Below are positions 54,406 to 63,093 of a DNA stretch of 64,000 nucleotides, piece by piece. Position 1 is the stretch's first letter. Every line of letters begins with the position of its first letter. Made by a program: the position numbers and the translations under genes. Below the pieces are notes generated by a model. It saw nothing but the letters and a program-made list of their open reading frames with translations. It was not told the origin of the DNA and ran no database searches. The stretch is from Winogradskyella pelagia (GTDB taxonomy: Bacteria > Bacteroidota > Bacteroidia > Flavobacteriales > Flavobacteriaceae): positions 124,001 through 188,000 of the forward strand of contig NZ_JAGEVF010000005.1 of the NCBI RefSeq assembly GCF_017581965.1, in the 5' to 3' direction.

Positions 54406-55437
54406 ATGAAACAGAATAGAGTTTTAGAGTCATTATTAATTGGTGCGTTGTGCCTTGGATTATCCTACCAATGTAAAGAAAAAAAAGACGTGCAAACCCT
54501 ATCAAAACAAGCAGTAACGGCTAAAATTGTACCCCAGTATACCCTTACAAAAGATCAAACACACAATAAGTTTAGTAATTCTATTACACCAATACTCACT
54601 GTTGATTCTGGAACCATAATTGAGGCTTACACTGAAGATGCTAGTGACGAACAGTTTAATTTGGATTCCGGCATAGAAGATCTTAAGACACTAGATTTTG
54701 AGCCTATACATCCGTTAACAGGACCAGTTTTTGTAAAAGATGCAAAGCCTGGAGATGTACTCAAGGTAACGCTTCATGAAATAGAAATCGGAGATTGGGG
54801 TTGGAATGCCATATATCCCGGATTTAGTTTTGTGTCAGACTCTATTAAAGGTGAGTACTTAAGAATTTACAATTTAAAAAGTAATAAATCTACCGTTAAC
54901 TTCAATGATTCAATTCAATTGAAATTGAATCCTTTTCCAGGGGTTATGGGTGTTGCTCCTGCAACCTCTGACCTTTTGAATACCATTCCCCCAAGGGCAA
55001 ATGGCGGAAATATGGATGATCCCAATATGACTGTTGGTACATCAGTTTATTTCCCTATTTTTATTGAAGGAGGCTTATTCTCAATTGGTGACGGACATGC
55101 CGTGCAAGGTTTAGGTGAAGTCTGTGGCACTGCGATTGAAGTACCGCTAAGAGTTGTCTACGAAATTGAACTCATAAAAGATAAATCCATTAAAGAACCT
55201 CAATATGAAACTAAAGATTATTATGCTACAACAGGTTTTGGGACAACCCTGGATATTGCAGCAAAAAAAGCGACACTTTACATGGTAGATTACTTAATGA
55301 AAGAGCATCAACTCAGTGAAATGGAGGCATATGCATTATGCTCTCTTGCAGGTAATTTAAAAATAGCAGAAACAGTAGATTTACCGCACATGCTAGTAAC
55401 AATGCACATGTCAAAAGAGGTACTGGGAATTAATTAG
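54406..55437 (+). CDS. Acetamidase/formamidase family protein, exported
   Basis: 343 residues. An N-terminal signal with a possible lipobox (LCLGLSYQCKEKKD, Cys about 23) is followed by the FmdA/AmdA beta-fold: HNKFSNSITPILTVDSGTII, GPVFVKDAKPGDVLKVTLHE, PFPGVMGVAP, PPRANGGNMD and SIGDGHAVQGLGEVCGTAIE. Family members hydrolyse short amides to ammonia. An exported lipoprotein form is less usual than the cytosolic enzyme. Ends flush against the HPt gene on the other strand. Confidence 0.9.
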   Translation: MKQNRVLESLLIGALCLGLSYQCKEKKDVQTLSKQAVTAKIVPQYTLTKDQTHNKFSNSITPILTVDSGTIIEAYTEDASDEQFNLDSGIEDLKTLDFEPIHPLTGPVFVKDAKPGDVLKVTLHEIEIGDWGWNAIYPGFSFVSDSIKGEYLRIYNLKSNKSTVNFNDSIQLKLNPFPGVMGVAPATSDLLNTIPPRANGGNMDDPNMTVGTSVYFPIFIEGGLFSIGDGHAVQGLGEVCGTAIEVPLRVVYEIELIKDKSIKEPQYETKDYYATTGFGTTLDIAAKKATLYMVDYLMKEHQLSEMEAYALCSLAGNLKIAETVDLPHMLVTMHMSKEVLGIN

Positions 55438-55779
55438 TTACAAATTAAAATCGGCTTTAATTTCGTTGGTTGCATTTTCAACAGCAGTAAGAACCGTCTG
55501 AAGTTGTTTATCTATATTCTTATCTCCTTGCTCAAACTTGCCCCAATCCTGTACTTCTATCAAAGTTTCTAAAATCCCTAACTCAAATAAATCAATCGTT
55601 GGCTTCATTTTATGAGCGGCTTGGTACGTTTCGTAATAGTCTTCTTCAGGCACTGCCTTTTTTAGACGCTCAGCGTCTTCAGGTACTTCTTCTATAAAAG
55701 CTGCTGCGAGAGCTGCAACAAAGTCTTCGTCACCGTCCGCCATTTCACGAACGCGTCCAAGTTTATAATACTGTGGCAT
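55438..55779 (-). CDS. Orphan HPt (histidine phosphotransfer) domain protein
   Basis: 113 residues, all helical. The phosphoacceptor His is in YQAAHKMKPTIDLF (compare the family pattern AHxLKxxxxxxG). MADGDEDFVAALAAAFIEEV at residues 13-32 supplies the first helix of the four-helix bundle. It passes phosphate between a hybrid sensor kinase and a response regulator, neither of which is encoded here. Its start codon follows the stop of the FAH-family gene with no gap. Confidence 0.85.
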   Translation of the reverse strand: MPQYYKLGRVREMADGDEDFVAALAAAFIEEVPEDAERLKKAVPEEDYYETYQAAHKMKPTIDLFELGILETLIEVQDWGKFEQGDKNIDKQLQTVLTAVENATNEIKADFNL

Positions 55780-56391
55780 TTATTTTATTTTAATGGAAAA
55801 TACTTCCTCGTTTTCAATGTAACCTTTGAGCTGATCGTCTGCAACAACCTTGCCAACGCCTGCTGGTGTGCCGGTAAAGATAATGTCTCCTATTTTTAAT
55901 GTAAAATATTTAGAGACATATTCTATTAATTCATCTATTTTCCAAAGCATCAATTCTGTGTTTCCGGACTGTACAAACTTATCATTTCGTTTTAAACTAA
56001 AGTTAATATTGTTGACGTCTTTAAATTGGGTTTTTGGCAACCAATTGCCAACAACAGCTGCACCGTCAAAGGCTTTGGCTTTCTCCCAAGGTAGACCTTT
56101 AGCCTTTAATTGTGCCTGCAGGTCCCTGGCTGTAAAGTCTATACCTAGTCCAATTTCATCATAATACTTATGGGCAAATTTGCGGTCGATGTATTTACCT
56201 ACCTTTTTAATTTTTATCAATAGTTCTACCTCATGATGCACATCATTTGAAAAATCCGGAATAAAAAACGGTTGTTTCTTAAGCAAGATGGCAGTATCTG
56301 GTTTTAAAAAAACTACTGGGTCTGAAGGACGTTCGTTTTCTAATTCCTTTATATGATCAACATAATTACGTCCGATACAGATAAGTTTCAT
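55780..56391 (-). CDS. Fumarylacetoacetate-hydrolase family protein
   Basis: 203 residues, the short FAH form. LICIGRNYVDHIKEL opens the fold, VVFLKPDTAIL and VHHEVELLIKIKKVGK carry the metal-binding Glu residues, LGIDFTARDLQ the next and FTGTPAGVGKV the last conserved loop. Members cleave or hydrate acylpyruvates and similar 2-oxo acids or decarboxylate oxaloacetate. Substrate not resolved. It lies 40 bp after the exonuclease gene. Confidence 0.92.
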   Translation of the reverse strand: MKLICIGRNYVDHIKELENERPSDPVVFLKPDTAILLKKQPFFIPDFSNDVHHEVELLIKIKKVGKYIDRKFAHKYYDEIGLGIDFTARDLQAQLKAKGLPWEKAKAFDGAAVVGNWLPKTQFKDVNNINFSLKRNDKFVQSGNTELMLWKIDELIEYVSKYFTLKIGDIIFTGTPAGVGKVVADDQLKGYIENEEVFSIKIK

Positions 56392-56431
56392 TTAAGTAAT
56401 AATTTTTTTAGTGAAAAATTTATAAAAAACT

Positions 56432-57208
56432 TTAATCGAGTTTGTTATTGAACTGCCTTAGCTTGACTGCTGTCAACACTTTTTTAGTATATAATGGAAA
56501 ATCGGCATTGAGCAACCAACCAAAATAACCTGGTTCTTTTTCTAATACATCTATAACGCGTTTGCCTTTATGCTTACCAAAAGAAAAGCATTCTTCTCCT
56601 TCTTTGTTAAAAGCTAAAAATCCAGCAAAATCGGCAAATTTTCGTCGCGAACTGAACTCTGCCAAAAATTTGGTGTCATTTTCTAAGACATCATATTTTT
56701 CCAACTGTGATTTGAGCACTTCATAGGTTGCCTTTGTATCGGCTTCTGCGCTATGAGCATCGTCCAAATTTTTATTGCAATAGAATTTATATGCTGCACT
56801 AAGTGTTCGCTGCTCCATTTTGTGGTAAATAGTCTGTACGTCGACAGCAACCCTATTTTTCATATCAAAATCTATATCAGCGCGAAGCATTTCTTCAGCA
56901 AGTAGTGGAATATCGAATCTATTGGAATTGAATCCGCCTAAATCGGCATCCTTAATTAAGGTGTGCACTTCTTTAGCAATATCCTTAAAAGTTGGTGCAT
57001 CCACAACATCAGTATCAGATATCCCATGGACTTTTGTTACCTCAGCGGGAATAGGTATTGTAGGATTCACTAGCTTTGTGTAAGTTTCTTCCTTACCATC
57101 TGGATATACTTTTAGAACAGAAATCTCTACTATTCTGTCCTTAGAAATATTTATTCCGGTTGTTTCTAAATCAAAAAAGCAAATGGGTTTATGTAAGTTG
57201 AGTTGCAT
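56432..57208 (-). CDS. DEDDh 3'-5' exonuclease with C-terminal DUF3820 domain
   Basis: 258 residues. The exonuclease fold has its acidic residues in ICFFDLETTGIN (DxE), GGFNSNRFDIPLL (Asp) and DDAHSAEADTKATYEVL (His and Asp), like the DnaQ proofreading subunit. Residues about 190-245 (CFSFGKHKGKRVIDVLEKEP, then LLNADFPLY) form a DUF3820 domain, the same family as the stand-alone protein at 20737-20964. Probably acts on DNA or RNA 3' ends in the cytoplasm. Head of the exonuclease-FAH-HPt operon. Confidence 0.92.
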   Translation of the reverse strand: MQLNLHKPICFFDLETTGINISKDRIVEISVLKVYPDGKEETYTKLVNPTIPIPAEVTKVHGISDTDVVDAPTFKDIAKEVHTLIKDADLGGFNSNRFDIPLLAEEMLRADIDFDMKNRVAVDVQTIYHKMEQRTLSAAYKFYCNKNLDDAHSAEADTKATYEVLKSQLEKYDVLENDTKFLAEFSSRRKFADFAGFLAFNKEGEECFSFGKHKGKRVIDVLEKEPGYFGWLLNADFPLYTKKVLTAVKLRQFNNKLD

Positions 57209-57225
57209 GCGCTATTAATTTGATG

Positions 57226-57233
57226 CAAATGTA
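57226..57233 (-). promoter_or_regulatory. Putative -7 promoter element for the exonuclease gene
   Basis: Minus strand TACATTTGC, an exact TAnnTTTG match 17 bp before the ATG. Confidence 0.4.
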
Positions 57234-57329
57234 ATTAGAAATGAGTAATTGATTAGAGGATGCCGCATATCATTTGACGATTCCATTAAATTATTCGAAA
57301 TTCGCCACTAATCCTTAATCTAAGTTTTA

Positions 57330-58409
57330 ATGTCAACTATTCTAAACTCACCTTTATCCTTTCAAAACGGTTCTACCATGAAAAATAGATTTATGCTAGC
57401 ACCGTTGACCAATCAGCAAAGTCATGAAGACGGTGTTTTGTCCGAAGACGAGTTCAATTGGTTAACCATGCGTGCTAAAGGTGGTTTTGGCTTAACCATG
57501 ACCTGTGCTTCCCACGTGCAAAAAATTGGTAAAGGATTCTCTGGGCAATTAGGCATTTTTTCAGACAACCACATTGAAGGTCATAAACGACTTGCAGAAA
57601 CCATTAAATCCAATAACAGTTTGGCAGTTGTGCAATTGCATCATGCTGGTATGCGTTCCCCTAAGGAGGTTATTGGTACAATGGCCGTGTGTCCATCGGC
57701 TAGTGAAAAACATAATGCTAGAGCACTAACCTTAACAGAAATCTACCAATTGCGGGAAGATTTTGTAAATGCGGCCTTAAGAGCAAAAAAAAGTGGCTAC
57801 GATGGTGTTGAAGTACATGGTGCCCATGGTTACATTTTATCTCAATTTCTGAGCTCGGATATAAATAAACGTCAAGACGATTATGGTGGGTCACTTGAAA
57901 ATAGAGTTCGTTTGTTAATTGAAATCATTTACGGTATTAGGTCTAAGTGCGGTAGTGATTTTTTATTAGGTGTGCGATTATCTCCAGAACGATTTGGTAT
58001 GAAATTGTCTGAGATAAAAACTGTGAGTCAAACATTAATTGATTCTAGACAAATAGATTTTTTGGACCTATCTTTATGGGATTACCAAAAAACTCCTGAA
58101 GACTATCCCAATAGCGACAAAACACTTTTAGAACATGTTTTAGAACTCGATTATAAATCCGTAAAACTTACTATTGCTGGAAACATTAGAACAGGAAAAG
58201 ATGTTAGTAAAGTTCTAGATTTTGGTGTTGATTTTGTAACCATTGGACGTTCTGCTATAATCCATTATGATTTCCCTAATAAAGTAATAAAAGACCCAAA
58301 TTTTAGACCCATCGATAATCCTGTCTCAGAAGCTTATTTATTCTCTCAAGGTCTCAGTCCTAAATTTGTTAACTATATGCGCAGATGGCCTGGGTTTGTG
58401 GAAGAATAA
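57330..58409 (+). CDS. NADH:flavin oxidoreductase / Old Yellow Enzyme family
   Basis: 359 residues, TIM-barrel flavoenzyme. MLAPLTNQQSHEDGVLSEDE near the start, VVQLHHAGMRSP, and VEVHGAHGYILSQFLSSDIN followed by RQDDYGGSLENRVRLLIEII are the standard OYE features. It reduces activated double bonds with NAD(P)H. The physiological substrate is unknown. Isolated gene: no partner within 100 bp. The 295 bp that follow hold no reading frame or clear signal. Confidence 0.93.
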   Translation: MSTILNSPLSFQNGSTMKNRFMLAPLTNQQSHEDGVLSEDEFNWLTMRAKGGFGLTMTCASHVQKIGKGFSGQLGIFSDNHIEGHKRLAETIKSNNSLAVVQLHHAGMRSPKEVIGTMAVCPSASEKHNARALTLTEIYQLREDFVNAALRAKKSGYDGVEVHGAHGYILSQFLSSDINKRQDDYGGSLENRVRLLIEIIYGIRSKCGSDFLLGVRLSPERFGMKLSEIKTVSQTLIDSRQIDFLDLSLWDYQKTPEDYPNSDKTLLEHVLELDYKSVKLTIAGNIRTGKDVSKVLDFGVDFVTIGRSAIIHYDFPNKVIKDPNFRPIDNPVSEAYLFSQGLSPKFVNYMRRWPGFVEE

Positions 58410-58704
58410 TATAAGTCCATCCCATTAAAAATTCTACAAGCAGGTTTATAAATTTCATAATTATTTGATATACAATTCGATAAACCCAACGATACAACCC
58501 ATTTAAAACACTTTACAACGGTAAAATTCAACAGAACTTTCCTACTTCTTTATCTTGTTCAACTGGAATTTGGATACGCTGTGGTTTAAAAAAAATAGCT
58601 CTTAATCAATTCGTTGGTTAAAAACAGCTAATTGAATAAAATAACAATACTGTTGCCTGTAAAAAGGATTTTCCTCAGTATTTACGTATCTCCAATTTAA
58701 AAAC

Positions 58705-59760
58705 ATGAAAGGTAAAATCACTTGGATTAATAGTTGGAAAGGAATTGGTATTTTATGTGTTGTTTTGGGCCATATTTTTATTGGTGAAACAAGCAGAACT
58801 ATCTATATATTCCATATGCCATTGTTCTTCTTTATTTCTGGTTTTCTATTTAAACCAACTCATAAATCTAAAAAGTACTTCACCAGAAAAGCCGTTAGTT
58901 TTCTTGTTCCCTACATTGCATTTCTAATTCCATTGTATTTTGTTTTTACGGATTTCAGCAATTTTGAATTAAAAGACTTAGCTTCTAATTTTATACCTCT
59001 CATTGTTGGAGGGCGAATGCTGCAAGGCCCCTTTGGTGTATTTTGGTTTATAACTTGTTTGTTTCTTACACAACAGGTGATGAACTTTTTATTCCTTAAA
59101 TTAAAATCTTCTGCTATCGCCATTACCATGTGCATAATGTTAGTATTGGCTTTTCTCAATTCTATATTTTTTCCTTCATTTTGGCTACCATGGAATGCCA
59201 ATGTTGTTTTAGCCGCAGCACCAATTTTTTACCTAGGGTATATTTATAAAAAAAGGGCACCAAAATTTAATATGAGCATAGTAATTATACTGGGCCTTTT
59301 TGTTGTGTTGTTGTCATTTGTATTTCCTAGTAATACTTACGACATGAAAAGTGCAAGCTATGGCATCCCTTTAATTACCATGGCATCTGCCATAATACTC
59401 GTACTTAGCTTAAAGTTTATTGCTGTAAGAATGTCCGCCAACCGTTATTTAAACACAATTTTTTCTGAATTGGGAAAAGCGTCCTTGACTATAATGTATT
59501 TGCACCTTCCAATAATTGTAATATTAGAGACTCAATTCCCTACTATCCACAAACTGTTCATCTTTATGGCTTCGGTAGTTTTATCTTACTTTACTTACGC
59601 TTTATTACTGAAATCCCAATTTACGCGAGGAATCTTTCTTGGCAAACCCAAGGCTTTGTCCAAAATTTTTAGAACGCCAAGTCTATACAATGCACCAGTT
59701 AAGACAATTGAAACCATAAAAGTGAAAGAGGCGACTACTGTTGCTTACAAGACTCTATAA
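58705..59760 (+). CDS. Acyltransferase-3 family membrane protein
   Basis: 351 residues with about ten membrane segments. The catalytic-type His lies in WKGIGILCVVLGHIFIGET and is followed by IYIFHMPLFFFISGFLF, the two signatures of the family that acetylates or acylates surface sugars. The C-terminus is soluble and short, without a hydrolase domain. It probably modifies a cell-surface polysaccharide or lipid. Confidence 0.9.
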   Translation: MKGKITWINSWKGIGILCVVLGHIFIGETSRTIYIFHMPLFFFISGFLFKPTHKSKKYFTRKAVSFLVPYIAFLIPLYFVFTDFSNFELKDLASNFIPLIVGGRMLQGPFGVFWFITCLFLTQQVMNFLFLKLKSSAIAITMCIMLVLAFLNSIFFPSFWLPWNANVVLAAAPIFYLGYIYKKRAPKFNMSIVIILGLFVVLLSFVFPSNTYDMKSASYGIPLITMASAIILVLSLKFIAVRMSANRYLNTIFSELGKASLTIMYLHLPIIVILETQFPTIHKLFIFMASVVLSYFTYALLLKSQFTRGIFLGKPKALSKIFRTPSLYNAPVKTIETIKVKEATTVAYKTL

Positions 59761-59775
59761 AATCTTTTAAAGAGT

Positions 59776-59817
59776 TTACCTCATTTAAAGAAAGGCTATT
59801 TTAAGCCTTTCAGGTAA
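59776..59817. terminator. Hairpin between the converging acyltransferase and E2 genes
   Basis: GAAAGGCT and AGCCTTTC pair around ATTTTA, enclosed by TTACCT/AGGTAA. It lacks a good T run in either direction, so termination by it is plausible but weakly supported. Confidence 0.4.
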
Positions 59818-59843
59818 GTCGTTAATAAAAGGTATTCTATTGG

Positions 59844-61193
59844 CTATACCTCTCTATCCATATCCCAGGCTTCGAGGTAATCTTTAACAGCTTTAACGAA
59901 TTGGCCGCCTAATGCGCCATTAACTACCCTGTGGTCGTAAGAATGCGATAGGAACATCTTATAGCGTATCCCTATAAAATCACCATCTGGAGTTTCTATA
60001 ACAGCAGGCACTTTTCTAATAGCACCTAAAGCTAAAATTCCTACTTGAGGTTGACTAATTATTGGCGTGCCCATTATACTTCCAAAGGTACCTACATTGG
60101 TTACTGTATAGGTTCCGTCTTGGATTTCATCTGGTTTTAACTGACCAATACGAGCTCTTCCCGCCAAGTCATTAACCTTTTTAGCCATGCCAAGTAAATT
60201 GAGCTGGTCTGCATCTCTAATTACAGGTACAATTAAATTACCGTCTGGTAAAGCAGCAGCCATACCGAGGTTAATGTGCTTTTTCTTAATGATATTATCA
60301 CCCTGAACGGAGATATTCATCATTGGAAAATCGCGTAATGCTTTTGCCACAGCCTCCATAAAGATTGGAGTGAAGGTGAGGTTTTCACCTTCTCTATTTT
60401 TAAAAGAATCTTTATGTTTCTTGCGCCAATTCCATATGTTGGTGACATCAGCTTCTATAAATGATTGCACATGAGCAGATGTTTGCACGGAATCAACCAT
60501 ATGCTTCGCAATAAGCTTACCCATTCTTGTCATTTCGATGATGTCATCATCACTATTGGAAATTACAGGAGCTGGGGCTTTCTTTATGTCTTTGGCAACT
60601 GACTTATCCTCTGACTGTTTTTGTTTTGGAGCTTCATCAACTTGCGGTTTATTCTCAGGTTCTTTTGTTGGAGTTGAACTTCTATTTTCTAAATAAGACT
60701 TAATATCATTCTTGGTCACTCTTCCATCTGCCCCAGTTCCAGGAACAGTATCTAACTCAGCTTGAGTTATCCCTTCTTTTTTTGCAATATTTCTTACTAA
60801 CGGAGAATAGAACCTATCACTATTGGAAATTACAGGTTCTACTGTCGCTTTTGCCGCAGTGACGGTTTGAGCAACTTCTGAAACGACCTTTGGCTCTTCT
60901 TTAATAGGCACTTCTTCAACCTTTGGAGCCACTGATTCTGACGAGACATCAGACTCTGTTTCTATAACAGCTATGGTTTGACCAACTTGCACAACATCGT
61001 CTACATCAAACAACTTCTCTACAAGAACACCATCCACTTCACTCGGTACTTCACTATCAACTTTGTCTGTTGCGATTTCTAAAACTGCCTCATCTGCTTC
61101 GATAGTTTCACCAATATCCTTTAACCAAGATGTTATAGTTGCCTCGGCAACACTCTCTCCCATCTTAGGTAATTTAAGTTCAAACTTTGCCAT
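59844..61193 (-). CDS. Dihydrolipoamide acyltransferase (E2) of a 2-oxo acid dehydrogenase
   Basis: 449 residues. The N-terminal lipoyl domain has its Lys in EIATDKVDSEVPSEVDG. After a linker rich in Glu, Val and Pro comes the peripheral-subunit-binding domain (PLVRNIAKKEGITQAELDTV, then GRVTKNDIKSYL, about 133-170). The C-terminal catalytic domain ends in SHSYDHRVVNGALGGQFVKA. The His is kept, but the following HxxxDG Asp is Asn here. The lipoyl domain type and wording fit a branched-chain 2-oxo acid complex rather than pyruvate. No E1 or E3 gene is adjacent. Confidence 0.92.
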   Translation of the reverse strand: MAKFELKLPKMGESVAEATITSWLKDIGETIEADEAVLEIATDKVDSEVPSEVDGVLVEKLFDVDDVVQVGQTIAVIETESDVSSESVAPKVEEVPIKEEPKVVSEVAQTVTAAKATVEPVISNSDRFYSPLVRNIAKKEGITQAELDTVPGTGADGRVTKNDIKSYLENRSSTPTKEPENKPQVDEAPKQKQSEDKSVAKDIKKAPAPVISNSDDDIIEMTRMGKLIAKHMVDSVQTSAHVQSFIEADVTNIWNWRKKHKDSFKNREGENLTFTPIFMEAVAKALRDFPMMNISVQGDNIIKKKHINLGMAAALPDGNLIVPVIRDADQLNLLGMAKKVNDLAGRARIGQLKPDEIQDGTYTVTNVGTFGSIMGTPIISQPQVGILALGAIRKVPAVIETPDGDFIGIRYKMFLSHSYDHRVVNGALGGQFVKAVKDYLEAWDMDREV

Positions 61194-61230
61194 ATATATA
61201 ATTTGAAGGTCTTTCTTAGCTAATTGACTG

Positions 61231-61238
61231 CAAAATTA
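61231..61238 (-). promoter_or_regulatory. Putative -7 promoter element for the E2 gene
   Basis: Minus strand TAATTTTGCAG, an exact TAnnTTTG match, about 38 bp before the ATG. Confidence 0.4.
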
Positions 61239-61284
61239 ATAAAAAAACCGATTTTTTATTGATTTAAATTCAATTTAAACACAG

Positions 61285-62385
61285 TTATAACATTTTAATT
61301 TCACCACGGTCCGTAGCGCTATCGCTACCTAAAATAAAGGTACTAGTTTTAGATAAAAATCTGTAATACACATTAGAATTAATTGAATTCTTTTTCATGT
61401 GGCTGATAATAGCTTTAATATTTAGGCTATTGACGTCGTAAACTATGAGGGTGTCACTATCTGCCAAAGGGCTTAATTGAGATGTGTAGATTATATTATT
61501 GCCATAAATAGACTTTAAATCTAAATCTTGAGACCTAGAGTAAACAATTACTCTCTTGTATCTAGGCAACTCTGTTTTTGATACATGCCTCACCCTTAGT
61601 GCTAATTGAGTCCCTACCGACACCAAAATGTCAAAAAGTATATTTCGCTTAAAATGCTTTTTATAAAAAATCTGCATGGCGCCATAAAACCGTTTGGCAT
61701 ATTTTAAGTCTTTTAAAGTGCTTTCACCTTTGAAGTGAACAACCTTGGCCTTACCAAAATAGTAGTTTTTATAGCCTGCTTTAAACACCTTATAAGACAA
61801 GTCAATATCCTCGCCATACATAAAGTAATCCTCATCAAAACCGCCAACCTTATTATAAACCGCTCTTCTAAGAACCATAAAAGCCCCCACCAAAACATCT
61901 ACTTTTCCAACCTCATTAGGCTTAAGATGTTTCGCGTAATAATCAGAATCAAAACCAAAAAGCTTTTTAAGGGCTATTGACGGAAATGGAATATTCCGTT
62001 TGCTTTCTGGTAAAAAATCACCTCGACCGTCTATTAGCTGGCAACCAACCAATCCTAACTCCTTTTGTTCATCAGCAAATTGCAATAGTGTTGAAAAACA
62101 ATCTTCAGGCACGATAGTATCTGGATTAAGAATACAGACATACTCGCCTTTAGCAATCTTTACACCTATATTATTACCTTTACTAAAGCCATCATTATTT
62201 TGGTTTTCTATAAGTATAACCTTAGGAAACAAAGATTTTACCATAGCACAGCTATCGTCATTGGAATTGTTGTCAACTACAATAACCTCTGCGTCGATAC
62301 TATTAATAGCTCTAACTACGCTTTCAAGACATAGTTCTAAAAAATAGCGAACATTATAATTAAGTATGACAACCGATAGCTTCAA
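61285..62385 (-). CDS. Family 2 glycosyltransferase (rhamnosyltransferase type)
   Basis: 366 residues. The GT-A domain (about 1-250) begins LSVVILNYNVRYFLELCLES and shows VVDNNSNDDS, CILNPDTIVP (the DxD equivalent) and GGFDEDYFMYGEDIDLSYK, which is typical of rhamnosyl or galactofuranosyl transferases. The last ~110 residues are an added C-terminal domain (about 280-366) of unknown fold. It lies 7 bp after recR and 91 bp before the E2 gene, an order I recall from other flavobacteria. Confidence 0.9.
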   Translation of the reverse strand: MKLSVVILNYNVRYFLELCLESVVRAINSIDAEVIVVDNNSNDDSCAMVKSLFPKVILIENQNNDGFSKGNNIGVKIAKGEYVCILNPDTIVPEDCFSTLLQFADEQKELGLVGCQLIDGRGDFLPESKRNIPFPSIALKKLFGFDSDYYAKHLKPNEVGKVDVLVGAFMVLRRAVYNKVGGFDEDYFMYGEDIDLSYKVFKAGYKNYYFGKAKVVHFKGESTLKDLKYAKRFYGAMQIFYKKHFKRNILFDILVSVGTQLALRVRHVSKTELPRYKRVIVYSRSQDLDLKSIYGNNIIYTSQLSPLADSDTLIVYDVNSLNIKAIISHMKKNSINSNVYYRFLSKTSTFILGSDSATDRGEIKML

Positions 62386-62392
62386 TGGACTT

Positions 62393-63010
62393 TTAGGACT
62401 TTAATGAGGTCTCAAATGGAATACGGTCTTGTATGCTTCTACCCAATGTAATTTCATCTGTATATTCCAATTCATTTCCGGCTGCAACACCACGCGCAAT
62501 TGTTGAAACCGCAACATCGTAATCTTGTATTTGCCTGAATATATAAAAATTGGTAGTGTCGCCTTCCATAGTTGGACTCATTGCAAATATGAGTTCCTTT
62601 ACTTCCCCAGATTTAACTTTATTGACCAACGACTGGATTTTTAAGTCTTGAGGCCCAATACCGTCAATTGGAGAAATTTTGCCACCTAAAACATGATACA
62701 ATCCTTTAAAAGTACTTGTGTTTTCAATAGCCATAACATCTCTTATGTCTTCTACTACACAAATAAGTTCTCCAATTCTATTTGGGTTACTGCAGATTTC
62801 GCACACCTTCTTATCACTAATATTATAGCACGATTGGCAAAAATTAATTTCGGCCCTAACCTTGCTCAAAGATTGAGCTAATCCTATTGTTTGCTGCTCT
62901 GGTTGCCTTAACAAATGTAGAACTAAACGCAATGCTGTCCTTTTACCAATACCTGGTAACTGAGCCATTTCATTAACCGCGTCTTCTAATAATTTTGACG
63001 AAAATTGCAT
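62393..63010 (-). CDS. recR: Recombination mediator protein RecR
   Basis: 205 residues. Helix-hairpin-helix at [19 protein letters not shown], a four-Cys zinc finger ([17 protein letters not shown]), then the Toprim domain with [14 protein letters not shown]. It works with RecO (and RecF) in recombinational repair of gaps. The glycosyltransferase gene follows after 7 bp. Confidence 0.96.
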   Translation of the reverse strand: MQFSSKLLEDAVNEMAQLPGIGKRTALRLVLHLLRQPEQQTIGLAQSLSKVRAEINFCQSCYNISDKKVCEICSNPNRIGELICVVEDIRDVMAIENTSTFKGLYHVLGGKISPIDGIGPQDLKIQSLVNKVKSGEVKELIFAMSPTMEGDTTNFYIFRQIQDYDVAVSTIARGVAAGNELEYTDEITLGRSIQDRIPFETSLKS

Positions 63011-63036
63011 AATTGCGAAGGTACTATTTTTAGAAG

Positions 63037-63072
63037 TAAAAAAGCCTAACTCAGTTTAAATTAAGTTAGGCT
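63037..63072 (-). terminator. Terminator after the truncated T9SS gene
   Basis: On the minus strand AGCCTAACT and AGTTAGGCT form a nine-pair stem, followed by a run of T. It lies 22 bp past the stop codon of the gene at 63094. Confidence 0.8.
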
Positions 63073-63093
63073 CAAAATGATTTCATGGATGCC

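Noticed and set aside
58410-58704. The 295-bp gap before the acyltransferase gene as holding a small gene or RNA.
   Set aside because: No reading frame of note, no convincing inverted repeats and no exact TAnnTTTG element were found.
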